Positions 17,960 to 27,657 of a stretch of 64,000 nucleotides of DNA are shown piece by piece (within the stretch, counting starts at the first letter, position 1; every line of letters starts with the position of its first letter). The stretch covers positions 992,001 to 1,056,000 of the forward strand of contig NZ_CP163439.1 of assembly GCF_041052385.1 (NCBI RefSeq), written 5' to 3'. The notes below the pieces were generated by a model, which worked only from the letters and a program-made list of their open reading frames with translations, made no database searches and was not told where the DNA came from. This stretch comes from Streptomyces sp. R28. GTDB taxonomy: Bacteria > Actinomycetota > Actinomycetes > Streptomycetales > Streptomycetaceae. The translations under genes and the position numbers were made by a program.

Positions 17960-17990
17960 CCACCCCCCAACTGGAAGAAGGCATCGGGAC

Positions 17991-18767
17991 ATGACTTCAC
18001 CAGCAAAGCCCCGCGCCCGTCGGCGCGCGCTGACCGGCGGCCTGGCCGCACTCTCATCTGTCATGATCACGACACTCGGGGCCCCGCCGGCGAGCGCCGC
18101 CACCTGGCCGAGGCCCAGCAGCAGCCAGCCGGTGAGCTCGACCATCAAGGTGTCCGGTGTCCGTGACGGCGGCATGGTCCGCTACTACGGCAGTGGCGAC
18201 CTCGCCGGTGACGGCCAGGAAGAGGGCCAGGACCCGATCTTCGAGCTCGCCGCCGGCGCGACGCTGAAGAACGTCATCATCGGCGCGCCCGGCGCCGACG
18301 GCATCCACTGCGAGGGCAACTGCACGCTGCAGAACGTGTGGTGGGAGGACGTCGGCGAGGACGCGGCCACCTTCCGGGGCGGCTCCACCTACACGGTGAC
18401 CGGCGGTGGCGCGAAGAAGCCCGCCGACAAGGTCTTCCAGCACAACGGGCCCGGCACGCTGAACATCTCCAACTTCGCCGTCAGCGAGTTCAAGACGCTG
18501 TACCGCTCCTGCGGCGACTGCTCCACGCAGTACACGCGCAAGGTCAACCTCAGCAACATCGAGGTGACCGGCACGGGGTCCACGGCCCGCCTCGTCGGCA
18601 TCAACGTCAACCGGGGCGACGTGGCGACCCTGCGCGGCATCACGATCCTCAACGACGCGAGCCGCAAGGTCGTCCCCTGCCAGAAGTACAACAACAACAC
18701 CGCCGTCGGTACGGGTCCGGACAGCACGAACTGCCTGTACTCCACGTCGGACATCACCTACCGGTAG
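17991..18767 (+). CDS. Secreted pectate lyase, PL3 family
   Basis: A 258-residue secreted pectate lyase of family PL3 (PelI type). Arg-rich signal peptide ending ASA near residue 36; the mature domain has the small beta-helix pattern, the paired Cys segments HCEGNCTLQNVWWEDVGEDA and YRSCGDCSTQ, and the conserved stretch ADKVFQHNGPGTLNISNF. Like PL1, it needs calcium and acts on de-esterified pectin, so the two enzymes are functionally redundant but structurally distinct. Transcribed with the PL1 gene and closed by the hairpin at 18800. Confidence 0.92.
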   Translation: MTSPAKPRARRRALTGGLAALSSVMITTLGAPPASAATWPRPSSSQPVSSTIKVSGVRDGGMVRYYGSGDLAGDGQEEGQDPIFELAAGATLKNVIIGAPGADGIHCEGNCTLQNVWWEDVGEDAATFRGGSTYTVTGGGAKKPADKVFQHNGPGTLNISNFAVSEFKTLYRSCGDCSTQYTRKVNLSNIEVTGTGSTARLVGINVNRGDVATLRGITILNDASRKVVPCQKYNNNTAVGTGPDSTNCLYSTSDITYR

Positions 18768-18799
18768 CCCACAGCCGCCGGCGAACCCCCCACGGTGAA

Positions 18800-18844
18800 G
18801 GCGGCCGTCCGAAGCGTCCCCGCACGGCGCTTCGGACGGCCGCC
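18800..18844 (+). terminator. Terminator after the pectate lyase operon
   Basis: A perfect 17-bp inverted repeat with an 11-base loop, 32 bases past the PL3 stop codon. It may also serve the convergent PaaX-type gene that ends at 18933. Confidence 0.75.
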
Positions 18845-18932
18845 GCGTCGTTCCCGGGGGCCACGCGCGCGTACGCCGTCGGTCGGCTAACGGCGGGCAC
18901 GCGCGTGTACGCCCTCGGCCGGCTCCCGGCCG

Positions 18933-19676
18933 TCACGCGCGCGCCTCCGCCGCCAACTCCCGCCGGTAGTCCGCGTACGCCGCCCGCAGCCGCTCACCCG
19001 GCCAGTCGGCCGCAAGGAGCTCGGGTGGCAGTACCGGGTCGGCGAGCAGGTGCCGTACGACGGCCGCGAAGGCGGCGAAGCGCTCGGACGGGTGCCGCAC
19101 ACGGGCGACATGGTCGAGCAGGGCGCGTCCCGTGCCGGCCCACGTGTGCAGCGGCCACAGGTTCGCGGCGAGCTCGCGCGCGGGGCGGTCGGGGCGGGCC
19201 GTGCCGCGCTCGGCGACCTGGCCGAGGCTGTCCGGCAGGGGGCGGAGCAGGTTGGCCGGCCGCAGCCAGACGCCCTCACGCAGCTCCGCGAGCCGGAGCC
19301 GGGTCAACTCGCCGCGCAGTTCGGCGCGTTCGGCGGGGCCGCGGCCCGTCGCCGTGACCACCACCATCTCCCAGTCACCGTCCCAGGGCACGGTCTCGGG
19401 GTGGACGGCGTCGTCCTGCCGTCGCTGACGTTCCAGCAGCCGGTCGCTGAGCCGGTAGACCGTGTCCGCGCGCCGCAGGTCGCCGGCCGCCACCATCCGG
19501 CTGAGCGCGGCCCGCAGGGTGGACCCCGCGATCCCGAACGGCTCCACACTGCGCACCAGGTCCTTCACCGGCAGCTCGGGCGGATGCAGCCCCAGCAGCA
19601 GACTCAGGACGACCGACCGGGCGGACAGGGGGCGCAGTTCCACCTCGTCGGCCTGCGGTGATCCGTTGTTCTGCAT
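18933..19676 (-). CDS. PaaX-family transcriptional regulator
   Basis: A 247-residue regulator of the PaaX family: N-terminal winged helix (SARSVVLSLLLGLHPPELPV, GIAGSTLRAALSRMVAAGDL), then the PaaX C-terminal domain (WDGDWEMVVV, LRLAELREGVWLRPANL). The family is named for the phenylacetyl-CoA sensor, but this gene is 25 kb from the paa operon and instead faces an AidB-like acyl-CoA dehydrogenase gene, so an acyl-CoA ligand controlling that gene is more likely. ATG 19676 is the family-like start; its ribosome binding site is weak. Confidence 0.85.
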   Translation of the reverse strand: MQNNGSPQADEVELRPLSARSVVLSLLLGLHPPELPVKDLVRSVEPFGIAGSTLRAALSRMVAAGDLRRADTVYRLSDRLLERQRRQDDAVHPETVPWDGDWEMVVVTATGRGPAERAELRGELTRLRLAELREGVWLRPANLLRPLPDSLGQVAERGTARPDRPARELAANLWPLHTWAGTGRALLDHVARVRHPSERFAAFAAVVRHLLADPVLPPELLAADWPGERLRAAYADYRRELAAEARA

Positions 19677-19714
19677 GGCGACGACTGTACGTGGCAGGGC
19701 GACGGGGACGTATG

Positions 19715-19743
19715 ACAGGATTGCCGATGCATTACAGGATTGC
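19715..19743. promoter_or_regulatory. Direct repeat between PaaX-type and AidB-like genes
   Basis: ACAGGATTGC occurs at 19715-19724 and again at 19734-19743, 19 bases apart, nearly two helical turns. The second copy runs into the palindrome TTGCTGCAA. Position between the divergent starts makes it a candidate site for the PaaX-type regulator. Confidence 0.4.
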
Positions 19744-19775
19744 TGCAACCGCAGCCAAAGTGCAACACTGACGGC

Positions 19776-21491
19776 ATGGTCTCGATACCCGCGCAGGAGC
19801 AGCCCGGAGTCCCGCTGGAGCGACCCGGAGCAACGCCGGAGCTGTCCGGGCACTACGCCACCCACGACGTCACCAACCAGCCCCCTCCCCTGGCCCCGTA
19901 CGACGCGTCCGAGGACACGGCCCTTTTCGAAGGACTGCGCCGCGAGGGTGCCGGGTGGGCCGAGGAGGACATCCGGCGGCTCGGCCTGCGGGCCGGGAGC
20001 GTCGAGGCGCAGGAGTGGGGCGAGCTGGCCAACCGGCACGAGCCCGTGCTGCGAACGCACGACCGGTACGGCCATCGCGTCGACGAGGTCGAGTTCCACC
20101 CGAGCTGGCACCACCTGATGCGGGTCGCGGTCGCCGAGGGGCTGGCGGCGGCGCCGTGGGCGGACGAGCGGCCCGGCGCCCATGTCGCGCGGACCGCGGG
20201 CGGGCTGGTATGGGGGCACACCGAGGCGGGGCACGGCTGTCCGACGTCCATGACGTACGCCGCCGTCCCCGTGCTGCGTCGGCAGCCCGAGCTCGCGAAG
20301 GTGTACGAGCCTCTTCTCACCAGCCGGGAGTACGACCCGGAGCTGCGCGTGCCGACCGAGAAGCCGGGTCTGCTGGCGGGCATGGGGATGACCGAGAAGC
20401 AGGGCGGCTCCGACGTCCGTACGAACACCACCGTGGCGACGCCGACCGCCGAGCCCGGCGTGTACACGCTGCGTGGGCACAAGTGGTTCACCTCGGCGCC
20501 CATGTGCGACGTCTTCCTGGTGCTGGCGCAGGCGCCGGGCGGCCTGTCCTGCTTCCTCGTGCCGCGCGTCCTGCCCGACGGCAGCCGCAACACCTTCCGC
20601 ATCCAGCGCCTGAAGGACAAGCTGGGCAACCGTTCCAACGCCTCCTCCGAACCCGAGTTCGACGGGACCGTCGCCTGGCTGGTGGGGCCAGCGGGGCGGG
20701 GAGTCAAAACGATCATCGAGATGGTCAACTGCACGCGGCTGGACTGCGTGATGTCGTCGGCGACGCTGATGCGCAAGACGCTCGTCGAGGCGGGACACCA
20801 TGTACGGCACCGCAGCGCGTTCGGGGCACGGCTGATCGGCCGGCCGCTGATGCGCAACGTCCTGGCCGACCTGGCGCTGGAGTCCGAGGCCGCCACGACG
20901 CTCACGCTACGGCTGGCCGGCGCGGCCGACCGGGCGGTGCGCGGAGACGACGTGGACGGGTCCGAGGCGGCGTTCCGCCGGATCGCCACCGCCGTCGGCA
21001 AGTACTGGGTCACCAAGCGGGGCCCGGCCTTCACGGCGGAGGCCCTGGAATGCCTCGGCGGCAACGGCTACGTCGAGGAGTCGGGCATGCCCCGCCACTA
21101 CCGCGAGGCTCCGCTGCTGTCGATCTGGGAGGGCTCGGGGAACGTCAACGCCCTCGACGTACTGCGGGCGTTGAGCAGGGAGCCGGGCACCGCGGAGGCG
21201 CTCTTCGCCGAACTCGCCCTGGCGCAGGGGGCGGACGCCCGGCTGGACGCGGCCGTCACCCGCCTGAAGGGCCGGCTGGCCCAGGGCTCCGAGGCCGGTG
21301 CCCGGCGCCTGGTCGAGCTGATGGCCCTGACCCTCCAGGCCTCCCTTCTGGTCCGACACGCCCCTGCGGCGGTTGCCGACGCCTTCTGTGCGAGCCGGCT
21401 CGGCGGCGACTGGGGGCACGCGTTCGGCACGCTGCCGGATGCCGTCGATGTGGACGGGATCCTGGGGCGGGCGCTGCCGGGTGGGGTGTGA
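19776..21491 (+). CDS. AidB-like acyl-CoA dehydrogenase
   Basis: A 571-residue flavoprotein of the acyl-CoA dehydrogenase superfamily, AidB-like branch (E. coli AidB is about 540 residues and is linked to alkylation stress). Markers: GMGMTEKQGGSDVRTNTT, GHKWFTSAPMCD in the beta domain, GNRSNASSEPEFDG, ECLGGNGYVEESGMPR and ISIWEGSGNVN-type ending (here LLSIWEGSGNVNALDVLR). Substrate is uncertain: DNA protection, isovaleryl-CoA-like acyls, or neither. ATG 19776 is chosen; no clear ribosome binding site is present. Divergent from a PaaX-type regulator that probably controls it. Confidence 0.88.
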   Translation: MVSIPAQEQPGVPLERPGATPELSGHYATHDVTNQPPPLAPYDASEDTALFEGLRREGAGWAEEDIRRLGLRAGSVEAQEWGELANRHEPVLRTHDRYGHRVDEVEFHPSWHHLMRVAVAEGLAAAPWADERPGAHVARTAGGLVWGHTEAGHGCPTSMTYAAVPVLRRQPELAKVYEPLLTSREYDPELRVPTEKPGLLAGMGMTEKQGGSDVRTNTTVATPTAEPGVYTLRGHKWFTSAPMCDVFLVLAQAPGGLSCFLVPRVLPDGSRNTFRIQRLKDKLGNRSNASSEPEFDGTVAWLVGPAGRGVKTIIEMVNCTRLDCVMSSATLMRKTLVEAGHHVRHRSAFGARLIGRPLMRNVLADLALESEAATTLTLRLAGAADRAVRGDDVDGSEAAFRRIATAVGKYWVTKRGPAFTAEALECLGGNGYVEESGMPRHYREAPLLSIWEGSGNVNALDVLRALSREPGTAEALFAELALAQGADARLDAAVTRLKGRLAQGSEAGARRLVELMALTLQASLLVRHAPAAVADAFCASRLGGDWGHAFGTLPDAVDVDGILGRALPGGV

Positions 21492-21810
21492 GGTGGGGCG
21501 TGAGGTGCGGTCCGGGGTGGCCGGGCGGCGGACGGCGCCGAGGCACTGAGTCGGGCAACGCTGATCGGGTGGGGCACCGCCGGGCTCGTCCCTGGGGCGC
21601 GCAGCCGAGTGGCCGGGGCTGCCGCGTGGGCCGATGTGGGCCTGCGTGTCGCCGCGCCCTTCGCGGGCAAGGGCCATCGCCGGGTGTCGTGCCCGGCGCC
21701 ACCGAGGCGCCGTACGGCGCGATCCGGCGGGCCGGGCAGCCACGGTACTTCACAGGCCCGATTTCACGGGCGCCGCAGCCGCGACGCTTCGCTGATCCCT
21801 CGCGCAGCCC
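21492..21810. other. Intergenic region without a supported feature
   Basis: About 320 bases between the stop of the AidB-like gene and the stop of the convergent Rv1733c-like gene. Several GC-rich frames are open in it but none shows a domain or ribosome binding site. No perfect terminator stem was found. Confidence 0.4.
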
Positions 21811-22398
21811 TCACCCCGTCGTCCGCCCGCCCCACAGCGGCCCGAAGCGTGCCCACTCGTAGCCCCACCGGTCGATGCGCCGGCTCTCCAGGCGGCTGCG
21901 GAGGGCGCGGCCCGCGATGAAGGGTACGGATCCGGCGCACAGGCCCGCGAGGCCGCCGACCAGCGCGGCTCGTGAGCGGGCCTCGGACGGGGTGGCGGGC
22001 TGGGTCACCAGGCGGCCCTGGGGGTCCGTCCAGACGGTGACCGGCGTGCCGGCGCCGCTGCCGGGCCGGACGCGGGCCTGGCCGGTGTGCGCGGAACCGT
22101 CCCGCGCGCTCCAGCGGACCTTCGCCCACACACTCGCGCCGCTGGACGTGCCGGAGCGTGAGTCGGTCGTGCCCGGCGCCTGCTCGGTGAGCAGGGCGAC
22201 GACGGGGCGCCACTCGACGCGCTCCCGGGCCATCCCCTGCTCCACGGTGCCGGCCGTCGCCAGGCCCGCCAGCACTCCGGCGAGGACGGCGAGCGCCCAG
22301 GCGGCGAGCAGCACCCACGCCTCCACCGCATCGGCCCGGCGCTTGAGCGGGTTGCGCCGCCAACGCCACAGCCACACCTTCGGACCACGGAACGCCAT
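21811..22398 (-). CDS. Rv1733c-like two-helix membrane protein
   Basis: A 195-residue membrane protein of a family common in Streptomyces and named after mycobacterial Rv1733c. It begins with WLWRWRRNPLKRRADAVEAW, has a first membrane helix at about residues 28-52, an extracellular domain of about 80 residues (VEWRPVVALL, TPVTVWTDPQGRLV), and a second helix near residues 148-170. Function is unknown. ATG 22398 is chosen because GAGGAGGA precedes it; longer starts add a non-conserved extension. Confidence 0.8.
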   Translation of the reverse strand: MAFRGPKVWLWRWRRNPLKRRADAVEAWVLLAAWALAVLAGVLAGLATAGTVEQGMARERVEWRPVVALLTEQAPGTTDSRSGTSSGASVWAKVRWSARDGSAHTGQARVRPGSGAGTPVTVWTDPQGRLVTQPATPSEARSRAALVGGLAGLCAGSVPFIAGRALRSRLESRRIDRWGYEWARFGPLWGGRTTG

Positions 22399-22673
22399 CG
22401 AAGGCTTCCTCCTCATCAGCGCACGAACCTGCCGGACCGACCTCCCTCCCATACGGGGGACGGCAGGCGGATGCTCACGGCACGTACCGGGATCGACCGT
22501 GGCACGGGTCACGCGGCCACCGCGGGCGTCTTCGCGAAAGCGCCCCGAAGTCCGCCACGGCGAGCTATCCTCGCCGCCCTGACCTGCGATGCAAGCCTTT
22601 CCAGAGGTGACTGTCAGTGCCGGGGTGCAGACTGGCCGGTGTCTGGGACAAAGACGTCGCGGAGGTGATCGGC

Positions 22674-23759
22674 ATGACCGAGGTACTGCTCGCCGTGGGC
22701 ACGCGCAAGGGCCTGTTCATCGGGCGGAGGCGAGGTGGCACCTGGGAGTTCGACGAGAGTCCCTACTTCAACGCCCAGGCCGTGTACTCGGTCGCCATCG
22801 ACACGCGGAGCGAGCGTCCGCGACTGCTGGCGGGCGGCGACAGCGCGCACTGGGGCCCGTCGGTCTTCCACTCCGACGACCTGGGCCGAACGTGGACCGA
22901 ACCGGCCCAGCCGGCCGTCAAGTTCCCGAAGGACACGGAGGCTTCCCTGGAGCGGGTGTGGCAGCTGCACCCGGCGGCCGCGGAGCCGGACGTGGTGTAC
23001 GCGGGCACGGAACCGGCCGCGCTGTACCGCTCGGAGGACCGCGGCGAGAGCTTCGAACTGGTGCGCCCGCTGTGGGAGCACCCGACCCGGTCGAAGTGGG
23101 TGCCGGGCGGCGGCGGTGAGGGCCTGCACACCGTGATCACCGACAAGCGCGACCCACAGTCCGTGACGGTCGCCGTCTCGACGGCCGGGGTGTTCAAGAC
23201 GGCCGACGGCGGCGCGAGCTGGACGCCTTCCAACTCCGGTGTCTCCGCGGTGTTCCTGCCGGATCCGAACCCGGAGTTCGGCCAGTGCGTCCACAAGGTC
23301 GCGCAGGACGCGGCGACTTCGGACCGGCTCTATCTGCAGAACCACTGGGGCGTGTACCGCAGCGACGACGCGGGCGCGCACTGGACGGACATCGGCGAGG
23401 GCCTGCCGTCCACGTTCGGCTTCGCGGCGGCCGCACACCCCCACCGCGGCGAGACGGCGTACGTGTTCCCGATCAACGCCGACTCCGACCGCGTGCCCGC
23501 CGACCACCGATGTCGTGTCTTCCGCACGGCGGACGCGGGCAAGACCTGGGAGGCGCTGTCGGCGGGGCTGCCGCAGGAGGACCACTACGGCACGGTGCTG
23601 CGTGACGCGATGTGCACGGACGACGCGGACCCGGCGGGCGTGTACTTCGGCAACCGCAACGGCGAGGTGTTCGCGTCGGCCGACGACGGCGACAGCTGGC
23701 AGCAGCTGACGTCGCATCTGCCGGACGTGCTGTGCGTGCGGGCCGCGGTGATCGCGTGA
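22674..23759 (+). CDS. BNR/Asp-box beta-propeller protein (sialidase-like)
   Basis: A 361-residue propeller protein with six Asp-box (S-x-D-x-G-x-x-W/F) repeats: [40 protein letters not shown] and SADDGDSW. No signal peptide and none of the catalytic Arg triad expected for a true sialidase is obvious, so it is probably a cytoplasmic propeller and not a glycosidase. ATG 22674 follows GGAGGTGA at a proper distance; the upstream start at 22617 is rejected. Confidence 0.85.
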   Translation: MTEVLLAVGTRKGLFIGRRRGGTWEFDESPYFNAQAVYSVAIDTRSERPRLLAGGDSAHWGPSVFHSDDLGRTWTEPAQPAVKFPKDTEASLERVWQLHPAAAEPDVVYAGTEPAALYRSEDRGESFELVRPLWEHPTRSKWVPGGGGEGLHTVITDKRDPQSVTVAVSTAGVFKTADGGASWTPSNSGVSAVFLPDPNPEFGQCVHKVAQDAATSDRLYLQNHWGVYRSDDAGAHWTDIGEGLPSTFGFAAAAHPHRGETAYVFPINADSDRVPADHRCRVFRTADAGKTWEALSAGLPQEDHYGTVLRDAMCTDDADPAGVYFGNRNGEVFASADDGDSWQQLTSHLPDVLCVRAAVIA

Positions 23760-23822
23760 GCCGTCCGGACCGTCCGGGCCGCCGTGGCTTACAGGGCGGC
23801 GTTGGCCACTGGTTGATCACCG

Positions 23823-23837
23823 CTGCCGGTACGGCAG
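23823..23837. promoter_or_regulatory. Inverted repeat before ung
   Basis: CTGCCG-GTA-CGGCAG is a perfect 6-bp palindrome ending 13 bases before the chosen start of the uracil-DNA glycosylase gene. It could be an operator or a small mRNA hairpin. Confidence 0.3.
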
Positions 23838-23850
23838 TAGGGTGACGCCC

Positions 23851-24528
23851 GTGGCACCACGACCCTTGCATGAAATCCTCGAACCGGGCTGGGCGAAGGC
23901 CCTGGAACCCGTGGCCGAACGGATCGCCGGGATGGGCGACTTCCTGCGCGCGGAGATCGCCGCGGGACGCACCTATCTGCCGGCCGGGCCGAACGTCCTG
24001 CGGGCCTTCCAGCAGCCCTTCGACGACGTACGGGTCCTGATCGTCGGACAGGACCCGTATCCGACACCGGGACATGCCGTCGGGCTGTCGTTCTCGGTCG
24101 CGCCCGAGGTGCGTCCGCTGCCCGGCAGCCTCATCAACATCTACCGCGAGCTGAACACCGACCTCGGGCTGCCGCAGCCGTCCAACGGCGATCTGACGCC
24201 GTGGACCCAGCAGGGCGTGCTGCTGCTCAACAGGGCGCTGACGACGGCCCCGCGCAAGCCGGCCGCCCACCGGGGCAAGGGCTGGGAGGAGGTCACCGAG
24301 CAGGCCATACGTGCGCTGGCCGGCCGTGGCAAGCCGCTGGTGTCCATCCTCTGGGGCCGTGACGCGCGCAACCTCCGCCCGCTCCTCGGCAACCTGCCGT
24401 CGGTGGAGTCCGCCCACCCCTCCCCCATGTCCGCCGACCGCGGCTTCTTCGGCTCCCGCCCGTTCAGCCGGGCCAACGACCTGCTGATCCGGCAGGGAGG
24501 ACAACCGGTGGACTGGCGCCTGCCGTGA
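23851..24528 (+). CDS. ung: Uracil-DNA glycosylase, family 1
   Basis: A 225-residue base-excision repair enzyme that removes uracil from DNA. Catalytic motif GQDPY with the catalytic Asp is present, followed by [13 protein letters not shown] as in other actinobacterial members (the usual His after GQDPY is Pro). The second motif is [23 protein letters not shown], giving the His and the leucine-loop region. GTG 23851 is chosen, with AGGGTGA just upstream; GTG 23842 would add three residues. Its stop overlaps the start of the following kinase-like gene in a GTGA junction. Confidence 0.92.
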   Translation: MAPRPLHEILEPGWAKALEPVAERIAGMGDFLRAEIAAGRTYLPAGPNVLRAFQQPFDDVRVLIVGQDPYPTPGHAVGLSFSVAPEVRPLPGSLINIYRELNTDLGLPQPSNGDLTPWTQQGVLLLNRALTTAPRKPAAHRGKGWEEVTEQAIRALAGRGKPLVSILWGRDARNLRPLLGNLPSVESAHPSPMSADRGFFGSRPFSRANDLLIRQGGQPVDWRLP

Positions 24529-25501
24529 CCGACGCCCCCGGATTCCTCGCCGTCGACTCCGGAGGGTCCGGGGTGCGCGTCGTCGTCGGCGCCGCCGACC
24601 GTGAGGTGCCGGCCCGGCGGGAGTCCCGCGAGCCGGTGCGTACCGGGGACCGGGGTATCGACCCCGACACCTGATGGAGCAACTGGTCCCCATGGTGCGG
24701 GCGTTGGTGGCCGAGTCCGGTGTCGCTCGGCTGGGGACGGCCGTGGTCGGTGCCGCGGGGCTCGCCACTCTGGGCGACGGTCTGCGCGCCGAACTGCCCG
24801 CCGCGATGGAGAGGGAGTTCGGCATCGGCCGCCTCGCCCTCGTCGCCGATGCCGTCACCGCCTATGTCGGCGCCCTCGGACCCGTACCCGGCGCCGTGGT
24901 CCCCGCCGGTACGGGACTGATCGCGATGGGCACGGATCTGACGCACTGGCGCCGCGCGGACGGCTGGGGGCATCTGCTCGGCGACTGCGGCAGCGGTGCC
25001 TGGATCGGACGGGCCGGGCTGGAGGCAGCGCTGCGCGCGCACGACGGACGGCCCGGCGGGTCGGCCGGGCTGCTGGTCCGCGCCGAGGAGTTGTTCGGCC
25101 CGGTGCGAGGGCTGCCCGGCAAGCTCTATCCGCGCCCCGACCGTCCCGCGGTCCTCGCCTCCTTCGCACCCCACGTGGCCGGGTGCGCCGACAGCGACCC
25201 GGTGGCCGCGGACATCCTGCGGGCCGCCGCACGGCACATGGCCGAGTCGGCAGCAGCCGTCTGCCCGGCCTCCGGAGCGCCCCGAGTCGCGCTCACCGGC
25301 GGCCTGTTCAAGATGGGTGCCCCGCTTCTCGTACCGCTGGAGGAGGAGTTGTCGAAGCGGCTGCCGCATGCGCGGCGGGTGCCGGCCGCCGGGGATCCGT
25401 TGCAGGGGGCGGTACGTATCGCGACCGATCTGGCGGCGGGCGCGCTCACTCTGCCGAGTGACGAGGCGATGCTCTGCGTGATGACCGGAAAGAGGGACTG
25501 A
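24525..25501 (+). pseudogene. BadF/BadG-type N-acetylglucosamine kinase-like gene, frameshifted
   Basis: A sugar kinase of the ASKHA fold, BadF/BadG/BcrA/BcrD family, close to GlcNAc kinases. The N terminus (FLAVDSGGSGVRVVVG, phosphate-binding loop) starts at GTG 24525, overlapping the ung stop. The frame stops near 24673, and the rest continues in the next frame: VPAGTGLIAMG, WGHLLGDCGSGAWIG, ALTGGLFKMG and GDPLQGAVRIA. One missing C after 24668 (GAC[C]AC) accounts for it; repaired length is about 325 residues, normal for the family. Either an assembly error or a recent mutation. Confidence 0.8.
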
Positions 25502-25621
25502 TCCACCTACGCCGTCCGCTTCCGCACCGCACGTAACTCAATCAGACAAATATGGACGGATACCGCTCACCTGCCCCCTCCCCGAACAGGGGAGCCCAGG
25601 AAGCCAGTAACATGCGTCGCC

Positions 25622-26545
25622 ATGAGCTCCCCCACTGGGCCCGCGTCCGGCCTGCCAGTACGAATGCCGCGACCTCGTCAGCCCGGGCGGCACCGCCGAC
25701 CCGAGCCCCTGGCGGCTCCCGAGGGCGCGCCCGCGCTCGTCCTCGCGGTGCCGGGCACGCCGAGCGCCGCCACCCGTGGCCTCGCCGAGGAGGTCGTGAG
25801 CATCGCCCGCTCCGAGCTCCCCGGTCTCGACGCCCGGATCGGGTACGTCGACGGTGACGACGTGGAGTTCCTCACGGTCCAGTCCGTGCTGGTGCACGCC
25901 GCGGAGGAGCGCGCCGCCCGCTATGAGCAGGCGATCGCCGCGGGTGTGGAGGTCAAGGAGCCGGAGGGCCCCGTCGCCGTCGTCGTGCCGCTGCTGGCCG
26001 GTCCGGACGGCGCGCTGCTGCGTGTCATCCGCCAGGCCGTGATGGACAGCCGGGTCGCGGCCGACCTCACCGACGTGCTCGGCCCGCACCCGCTGCTCGC
26101 CGAGGCGCTGCACGTGCGCCTGTCGGAGGCCGGTCTGGCCCGCGCCGACCGTGCCCGGCTGTTCACCGTGGCCACGGCCGCGGACGGCATCATCCTCGCC
26201 TCTGTGGGCGGCGAGGAGGCCGTGCAGGCGGCTGGGATCACCGGCATGCTGCTCGCCGCGCGCCTGGCCGTGCCGGTGATGGCGGCGGCCCTGGACCAGG
26301 AGGGCTCGATCATGGCCGTCGCCGAGCAGCTGCGGTCCTCGGGCTCGCAGCAGCTGGCGCTGGCGCCGTACCTGATCGGGCCGGAGATCGACCCGAGCCT
26401 GATCGCGGAGGCCGCCCGGGAGGCCGGCTGCTCCGCCGCCGAGGCTCTCGGCCCGTACCCGGCGATCGGGAAGCTCGCCCTGTCGAAGTACACGACGGCG
26501 CTGGGCATCGCCCCGCAGCAGCCGCAGGGCACGCCGGTCCGCTGA
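25622..26545 (+). CDS. CbiX/SirB-like chelatase-fold protein
   Basis: A 307-residue protein resembling sirohydrochlorin chelatases (CbiX/SirB), which insert Co or Fe into sirohydrochlorin. The first 40 residues are basic and Pro-rich, then two repeats of the class-II chelatase fold follow: LVLAVPGTPSAATRGLAEEV with GPVAVVVPLLAG, and ADGIILASVGGEEAVQAA with QLALAPYLIGPEIDP. The usual HGS at the first strand is replaced by PGT, and metal-binding His residues are scarce, so catalysis is doubtful. A small hairpin (CTCCCC/GGGGAG, 25578-25594) lies before the start. Confidence 0.75.
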   Translation: MSSPTGPASGLPVRMPRPRQPGRHRRPEPLAAPEGAPALVLAVPGTPSAATRGLAEEVVSIARSELPGLDARIGYVDGDDVEFLTVQSVLVHAAEERAARYEQAIAAGVEVKEPEGPVAVVVPLLAGPDGALLRVIRQAVMDSRVAADLTDVLGPHPLLAEALHVRLSEAGLARADRARLFTVATAADGIILASVGGEEAVQAAGITGMLLAARLAVPVMAAALDQEGSIMAVAEQLRSSGSQQLALAPYLIGPEIDPSLIAEAAREAGCSAAEALGPYPAIGKLALSKYTTALGIAPQQPQGTPVR

Positions 26546-26560
26546 CACGCACCTCACAGC

Positions 26561-26611
26561 CGTAACGCCGAAGGGCCCGCTCCTCACCCGAGCGGGCCCT
26601 TCGGCGTTACG
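26561..26611. terminator. Bidirectional terminator, 22-bp stem
   Basis: A perfect 22-bp inverted repeat (arms 26561-26582 and 26590-26611, 7-base loop) lies between the stop of the CbiX-like gene and the convergent lactonase gene. Its right arm ends just before the lactonase stop codon region at 26613. It can serve both strands. Confidence 0.85.
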
Positions 26612-26612
26612 G

Positions 26613-27641
26613 TCACGCCTCGTCGGCGACCTGGCCGATGACCACGCAGGACGCCGCGGGCGCCTCGATCGAGCCCTCGTAGCGCGGGAGCCCCGTGGCC
26701 GGGTCCACGGCGAACCAGGACACGTCTCCGGAGCGCTCGTTCGCGACGTACAGGAAGCCTCCCGCCTCGGTGATCGCGCGCGGCCAGTGCCCGGCGCAGG
26801 TCACCGTCCCCACCAGCCGCAGCTCCTCTCCCGCCACGACGAAGGTCGACAGCACGTCCTCGCCGCGCGTCGCGGTCCACACGAAACGGCCGTCGGGCGA
26901 GGCCACGATCCCCGACGGGTAGGCGTCGCCGGCCGGGGCGCCCGCCAGCACCTGCGTCTCGGCCAGCGGCTTCAGCGTGCCGTCGTCGGCGTCCCAGTGG
27001 CAGACGGTGACGGTGGGGGTGAGTTCGTTGAGGACGTACGCGTACCTGCCGTCCGGATGGAAGGCCAGGTGGCGGGGGCCCGAGCCGGGGCGCAGGGCGA
27101 TCTCCCGGTGTACGTCGAGTGTGCCGTCGGCCAGCGTGCACACCCGTAGCGAGTCCGTGCCGAGGTCGACGCTGACGGCCCAGCGGCCGCTCGGGTCGGG
27201 CTGCACCTGGTGGGCGTGCGGGCCCTGCTGGAGTGGCGTGTGCGGGCCCGAGCCGGTGTGCTGGAGGACGGCGGACGGGGCGTCCGCGAGGGCGCCGTCG
27301 GGGCAGACGGGCACCACGGTGACACTGCCGGAGCCGTAGTTGGCGGTCAGGACGTGGCCGGCGAACAGGCTGAGGTACGTGGGTCCGCTGCCGCCGACCG
27401 GCACCGGTGAGCCGATGAGCTCCGGCTTGCCCCCGGTCAGGCGGTAGGCGGCCACCGCGCCGTCGGCGGTCTCACTGACCGCGTAGAGCATGTCGCCGCC
27501 GGGCGACAGGGCCAGGTACGCGGGGTCGGGCAGGTCGTCCACGCCGCTCAGGACGGTCAGCGCGCCGCTGACCGGGGCCACGGACGCCATGGTGATGCCT
27601 TGGCCTCCGGCCGCCGTGAACGACCCGATGTAGGCCCGCAT
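26613..27641 (-). CDS. Lactonase-family beta-propeller (6-phosphogluconolactonase-like)
   Basis: A 342-residue seven-bladed propeller of the YbhE-type lactonase family. Typical parts: MRAYIGSFT at the start, PAYLALSPGGDMLYAVSE, SGPHTPLQQGPHAHQVQPDP, GPRHLAFHPDGRYAYVLNEL, and HWPRAITEAGGFLYVANE. Members hydrolyse 6-phosphogluconolactone or related lactones; the substrate here is unproven. ATG 27641 follows GGAGG by 6-7 bases; the upstream extension consists only of Arg/Glu/Gly repeats and is rejected. Confidence 0.88.
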   Translation of the reverse strand: MRAYIGSFTAAGGQGITMASVAPVSGALTVLSGVDDLPDPAYLALSPGGDMLYAVSETADGAVAAYRLTGGKPELIGSPVPVGGSGPTYLSLFAGHVLTANYGSGSVTVVPVCPDGALADAPSAVLQHTGSGPHTPLQQGPHAHQVQPDPSGRWAVSVDLGTDSLRVCTLADGTLDVHREIALRPGSGPRHLAFHPDGRYAYVLNELTPTVTVCHWDADDGTLKPLAETQVLAGAPAGDAYPSGIVASPDGRFVWTATRGEDVLSTFVVAGEELRLVGTVTCAGHWPRAITEAGGFLYVANERSGDVSWFAVDPATGLPRYEGSIEAPAASCVVIGQVADEA

Positions 27642-27657
27642 TGCCCGCCTCCCCAGC

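Noticed and set aside
22674-23759. True sialidase
   Set aside because: Six Asp boxes are present but no signal peptide and no evident Arg triad or Tyr/Glu catalytic pair; a non-catalytic propeller is more likely.
25562-25621. Cobalamin riboswitch before the CbiX-like gene
   Set aside because: The leader is only about 120 bases with one 6-bp hairpin and lacks a recognisable B12-box.
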